DNA of 64,000 nucleotides, from positions 13,366,162 through 13,430,161 of the forward strand of contig OW028581.1 of the NCBI GenBank assembly GCA_932294295.1. The letters run 5' to 3'. Under the pieces are notes generated by a model. It made no database searches and had not been told where the DNA came from. It was given only the letters and a program-made list of their open reading frames with translations. Positions 59,739 to 64,000 of this stretch are shown piece by piece. Both the position numbers and the translations under genes were made by a program. Every line of letters begins with the position of its first letter. Positions within the stretch are counted from its first letter, which is position 1. This stretch comes from Alitta virens (Eukaryota; Annelida; Polychaeta; Phyllodocida; Nereididae).

Positions 59739-62232
59739 TTTCCCTGCGTGATATTTTGCAAAGATATACTTGTAAAATTATGCTCTACGTAGCACTAACA
59801 TACAACCGTAATATCTAATCTTCTCTTAAATAATGTGATTTAGTGATGTGACAAGTCTACATATATATTTATAAACATAACTAGAATGCACATGGGATGT
59901 GCAGAGCTCTAGATCTGCCCATGTTAGCAGGGACACTTTGATCCTTAGTGGGATCCAAATCGCGGCATTAACAATATCTACCTTACAACTATGCTACCTA
60001 GCAAAACACGGTTGCTAACTTCTGTTTTTATCTGGAAACCGATTGCTAACTTTGGCGGGAATGGCGACATCACCCAGGAGGCGACATCATCATTTTTCAA
60101 AATTCAGGCTGAGCGCTTCCATGTACAGACTTAATAACCACCCAAATCCCATAGAATCATTTGGCATCCTCACTTCTTTGCAAGTTGTAGTTGCCTCAGG
60201 CCAAAACACAGCTTTTGGCAAATTGCTTCCAATACAAGTATGCATTATCATATATCCGTCAAAAAAGCGACTGTAATGATCTAGAGTGGCCAATCAACCG
60301 TAAGATTAACTAGACCTGATGGCTCTCATGACGCAGGAACAGACCAAGGGCTGTTCTATTTAAAAGTGTGGGGTTGGTTGGACAGGAATTAAGTTTTTTG
60401 AAAAAGCAGGGGAGGGGGGGTTCTCTGAATGAATGTTGAATTGTGTTATTATAAAATACAACAAATTCATGAGCATTAATCTACAGCAGACAAAAGAAAT
60501 GACGAAAAAATTAAACTTACAATAGTATTAATATGGAATTTGCTGTTATTAAGAAGGTTGTGAGCTTTTATCAAGCATTAATTTACAAAAACCGCAAAAT
60601 CTAACGCATGCGACACCTCACACTTTGGCTTCATTATTTTTGCACTTGGCCATATAATTAAAATATTATAACTGACTAAATTAATTTATGTACAATCAGA
60701 GTTATTACACAACAATGCAATTAGTAATGTACAACCAAAATGTGTATAAAATGTATCTATGTTGTGATGAGATTATGATTGACATATAAGTCTTTGGCTT
60801 TGACCTTTTGTTGTTGAAATATAAGTCTTTTGTGACCTCAACATGTCGGTAAAATTCATTCATTCACCTTAGTTGATCTCATAAACTCCTTATCTCTCTC
60901 AATACTAATCAGGGCTACGCCTAACAATTGTTCCTTACTCATAGTAGACTTGAGATAAATTCCTTATCAGTTTGAGCTGCCAAATGATATTTCTGCAGTC
61001 TGCAAATACACTTGGGGCACTTGGTGCACCATGCAAGATATATATCTATAGGCCTAAATATGTAAATAAGGCCAACATTTTGCAAGTTTCCATTTCTTCA
61101 AATTCTTTCAGGGGGCAGCAGGACAGTCCCCTTCACATATGTACAACAAAAATTGCTGATTGATTGCACGAGCACATAGAAACTTTATTAGGACTTGCCA
61201 ATCATTACTGGTTATCCCAATAACCAGTAACACTGTGGTTGATATTGCTGGCAGTCTCCTACGCAGACCCTCTTTAGTCAATGCAGCGTTACGCCACTAG
61301 AGGTGCTAGGCAATAGCCCTGAGGGTCTGCCTGATTTCGGACGAAGCGACGATCGCGGTGGGAGAGCAAGGAATTTATCTATCAACCATTCGAGTTCAAA
61401 ACGGCGACAATCTATGTTTAACAACCCATACTAAAGCCAGATTCTGCGATATTTAAAGAACTATTTTGTTCGCCACTATGTTGAATTCAACGGGCGCAGT
61501 AATTGACCTACTTTCTTTGCCTATAGAGCCATGTTACGAAATCACAGTCTGTATTGCTGGATTAAGAAAAAAAAGCCTGCCGCCAGCACCAGTTAAGTAG
61601 CTTAGACCTAATTTCTTACACAACGTTCTCAACTCTCATGCTTTGGTTAACTCTTATACTCTACAGCTAGGCACAGATCAATGAATGAGGTCATGAATAC
61701 GGTGTGCAGTCAAAACGGACTCTTCCTAGTACGACCCCCCACCAAATCGGCCTTCCCTGTGTTTTATTGTGCATTTTGTCAGTGATTTTCACTGGTGTGA
61801 GAATTTGTTTTCACTCATAAATGTTCTAGTAGTTGTTAACAATAAATTCTGATGCAACATTTTGATACTGCTGCTTTGGTTATCATGGCATGATTGCTTT
61901 AATTTATTATCGAGCCGACAAGAAGGGTAATTTGTCGGCCAGGACAGGGTGAACAGCACCACCATGCAAGATAAACACACATGGAAATAGAAAACAAAAA
62001 CTAAATATTATATATTTTACTAGAAAACAAGACCAATAACCAAATGATGGGAAATTAACTAGCATAAAATAAAACAGCACCAATAATATTGCTCGAACTC
62101 ATTATTTGTGCAAACTATAATTTATACGTACATTATGCCTATATATTCCTACAGAATGATAATTTGACATGTTCAATGCATCTTTAGGTGGTTATAATCG
62201 AGACCTTTCATTACATATGCATCATCAATATG
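59739..62232. other. Intergenic with small inverted-repeat structures
   Basis: No gene recognised. Includes a family A fragment near 60310, a related GGGATCCAAATCGCGG fragment near 59951, a perfect hairpin at 61207-61230 (TACTGGTTAT, 4-nt loop, ATAACCAGTA), and an inverted pair GCAGACCCTC / GAGGGTCTGC at 61265 and 61321. Confidence 0.45.
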
Positions 62233-62553
62233 CAGTGGTGTCCTTATGCACTCGCCCGGTCGAGCTAGCTTTAGATTACATATCTAATCATGAATTATTA
62301 AAATTTTGAGTAAAAACTGACTTCATTAGTGCATGGAGTTGCTCCTTTGCCATTTTGTTTATTTATGGTTTATCGGCCGAAGTATTCTAAGCCAATCGGA
62401 CTGCTCGTTACTACTGCGCTGAGTCTGTTCGGCTCCATTCTTCGTCATCGCTTTTAAATTTACGAACCACTAAAATTTGGAATGGACTGCTGAAAGTGTC
62501 CAATTACTGGTCCGTATGGGCAATCAAGACTTTCAGGTCTAAGGACACCACTG
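62233..62553. mobile_element. MITE with CAGTGGTGTCCTTA termini
   Basis: CAGTGGTGTCCTTA at 62233 and its exact reverse complement TAAGGACACCACTG at 62540-62553 bound a 321-bp element. AATATG flanks both ends (offset by one base on the right), a likely remnant of a target duplication. The CAGTGG start suggests hAT but is not decisive. No coding capacity. Confidence 0.75.
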
Positions 62554-62835
62554 TAATATGTTATTAACCATTTAACATGATACATTGTGAAAATCTGCAT
62601 CTCAGGCAATTTTTTTATTACTATCATGTTTGATGCCCTGTAAATGACCCTAAACCCTGTTTTATAAAATGACCATATTTTTTCACAAAATTGTATATAT
62701 AATGAAATGAAAATAAGTTGGTTTCTTTTGGAATAATCAGCTGTTCATCTTCGTATTAAATCAGGGATCGATAGTTATTATCCATTAGGGGAAAATTGTT
62801 AATTATTGTAATTAAGTCATGAATACTGAGGAGCT

Positions 62836-63034
62836 GGAAAAAGTGCAGTATGGTTGACCCAAATTTATGACCATTTTTCACGGCAAGAACAATGTTTATT
62901 TTTTATTATAAAACTTGAAAATGTTATGCTAATTGTACTATAACTAAAAAATTGGTAAAAATAACAATGTATTTCAAATTCAATGGCTGCCAAATGTGGG
63001 CATGAATTTGGGTCCACTATACTGCACTTAACCT
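62836..63034. mobile_element. Short MITE with about 30-bp inverted ends
   Basis: AAGTGCAGTATGGTTGACCC and AAATTTATGACC (62837 on) are inverted at 63000-63031 (GGGCATGAATTTGGGTCCAC, TATACTGCACTT). The same terminus is found alone at 7194, 19437 and 63443, so the window holds several members of one family. Confidence 0.75.
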
Positions 63035-63429
63035 GAGGAACTTAATTCGGCTAATCAGCGCCTAATTCATTGTTAAGCTACTATGCAATGAATATACATG
63101 CTTTTCTCGCGGATTCCCTTATCTATTTTATGAAAATTATTACCATCTACATTTTATTGGTTGGCTTTATAATTGAAGCAAAATATAGATATATGAAATC
63201 TTTTGTCACCCCTAAGATTACTTAATTGCAACTGCTGTCTGCATATATTTATATTGCTTTTGTATCAGCTTTTAATTTGTCAGTAATTGCAATGAAACAC
63301 ATTGCCTTTTATTTGATGAAAGCATTAACACAGATCTTAGGCTTCCTTTTTGTAATTGTGAATGACAATATTAAGACGATGACACCAATATTTTGATTAT
63401 TTAATGATAAATTTTAAAGATTCAAACAA
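63035..63429. other. AT-rich spacer, nothing recognised
   Basis: No open frame, RNA gene or repeat could be supported by eye in this stretch. Confidence 0.3.
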
Positions 63430-63700
63430 TAATTTGGTTTAGTTCAGTATAGCAGACCCAAATTTATGCCCATATCTGGCATCCATGAAATATGAAAATA
63501 ATCACCATTTCTTACCAAATATTTTTGGCCAACAATAAGACTAATATTTGTGTTGAAAAGCAGGACTTTGGAGGCAGCAGCCCCCGATACAAAAAATAAA
63601 CAAAGTTCTTGCCTTGAAAATTATCACCGCCGTCGTTTGTGGCGTTATCCATTGAATTCAAGCATTTTTCTGTCATAGGCCTGGTAACGAGGCTCATTCA
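63430..63700 (-). repeat. Dispersed element, copy 2 (GACGGCGGT family)
   Basis: Its left end TTCAGTATAGCAGACCC (63443 on) is the same terminus seen at 19437, 7194 and 62838. The minus-strand interior reads CTCGTTACCAGGCCTATGAC, AATGCTTGAATTCAATGG, ACGACGGCGGTGATAATTTT, GGCAAGAACTTTG and GGGGGCTGCTGCC, matching copy 1 in order. A 61-codon frame spans it but I recognise no protein. Confidence 0.65.
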
Positions 63701-64000
63701 TCAAGGATAAAAACATCCTTTATTTTACTACTGATGTAAGGATTAAAAATAATGTGTAACATGGGGCATTTGTCACATTAGTCAAATATTTTATATACAC
63801 GTATTTCAGATTTTGATTCAAAATGTTTTTACAATATATAACAGGGTGAGACTTCAGTAAATTTTACCTAGCCTAGCTACTTAGTAAGACTTTGTCCTAC
63901 TTACCTACTGTCATGTCATACCATTAATTCAACTCATGAACCCCTGGTTACACTTTGAAATAAATATACATATACTCATATAGGGGGCCGGTTGGATGTG
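63701..64000. other. Window edge, nothing recognised
   Basis: AT-rich sequence to the end of the window. No exon with supported splice sites or similarity is visible. Confidence 0.3.

Noticed and set aside
1..64000. CRISPR array, bacterial operon or other prokaryotic system
   Set aside because: Introns, SINEs and metazoan gene families show nuclear animal DNA. The direct repeats are contiguous satellites or minisatellites without spacers.

Overview
This is a eukaryotic window from an animal. Genes are split by introns with GT-AG (once GC-AG) junctions, spacing is wide, and the sequence is AT-rich and crowded with DNA transposons, tRNA-derived SINEs and minisatellites. The gene set (a NAT16/histidine N-acetyltransferase-like enzyme, a CNOT4 and an SLC45A3-like transporter) and the repeat load suggest a marine invertebrate, perhaps a deuterostome such as a hemichordate, echinoderm or cephalochordate. 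The species cannot be fixed from the sequence alone. Four protein-coding genes were assembled by joining exons whose phases agree.

Layout. 235-1699 (+): the last five coding exons of MED18, a Mediator head subunit; its 5' end lies outside the window. 2072-6871 (-): a complete three-exon GNAT acetyltransferase, convergent with MED18. Its first intron carries tandem repeats split by a 2.1 kb hAT-like insertion with an 8-bp target duplication. 6872-9985: intergenic, no gene seen. 9986-32626 (-): complete CNOT4, 17 coding exons, 814 codons, RING-RRM-CCCH architecture, with a likely noncoding first exon near 36448. Its introns hold SINEs, a dead Tc1/mariner copy, a 17-bp minisatellite and several copies of an unnamed repeat (called family A here). 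36546-49562: gene-poor. It contains a promoter-like CCAAT/E-box cluster with a short ORF, a small hAT MITE, a decayed DIRS/Ngaro-type tyrosine-recombinase retroelement and a nearly perfect 1,996-bp tandem duplication. 49563-52602 (-): complete four-exon SLC45A3-like sugar/H+ transporter, 623 aa, with one short GC-AG intron whose retention would keep the frame. 52603-64000: no gene recognised; SINE, MITEs, a 52-bp inverted duplication and satellite-like arrays.

The four genes do unrelated jobs (transcription initiation, amino-acid acetylation, mRNA decay/ubiquitylation, membrane transport), so this is an ordinary metazoan neighbourhood and not a functional cluster. I found no convincing new multi-gene system. 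The most worthwhile observations are the nested hAT insertion, the DIRS relic with its inverted terminal repeats, the recent tandem duplication, the in-frame retainable GC-AG intron, and unusual repeats sitting against CNOT4 splice sites.
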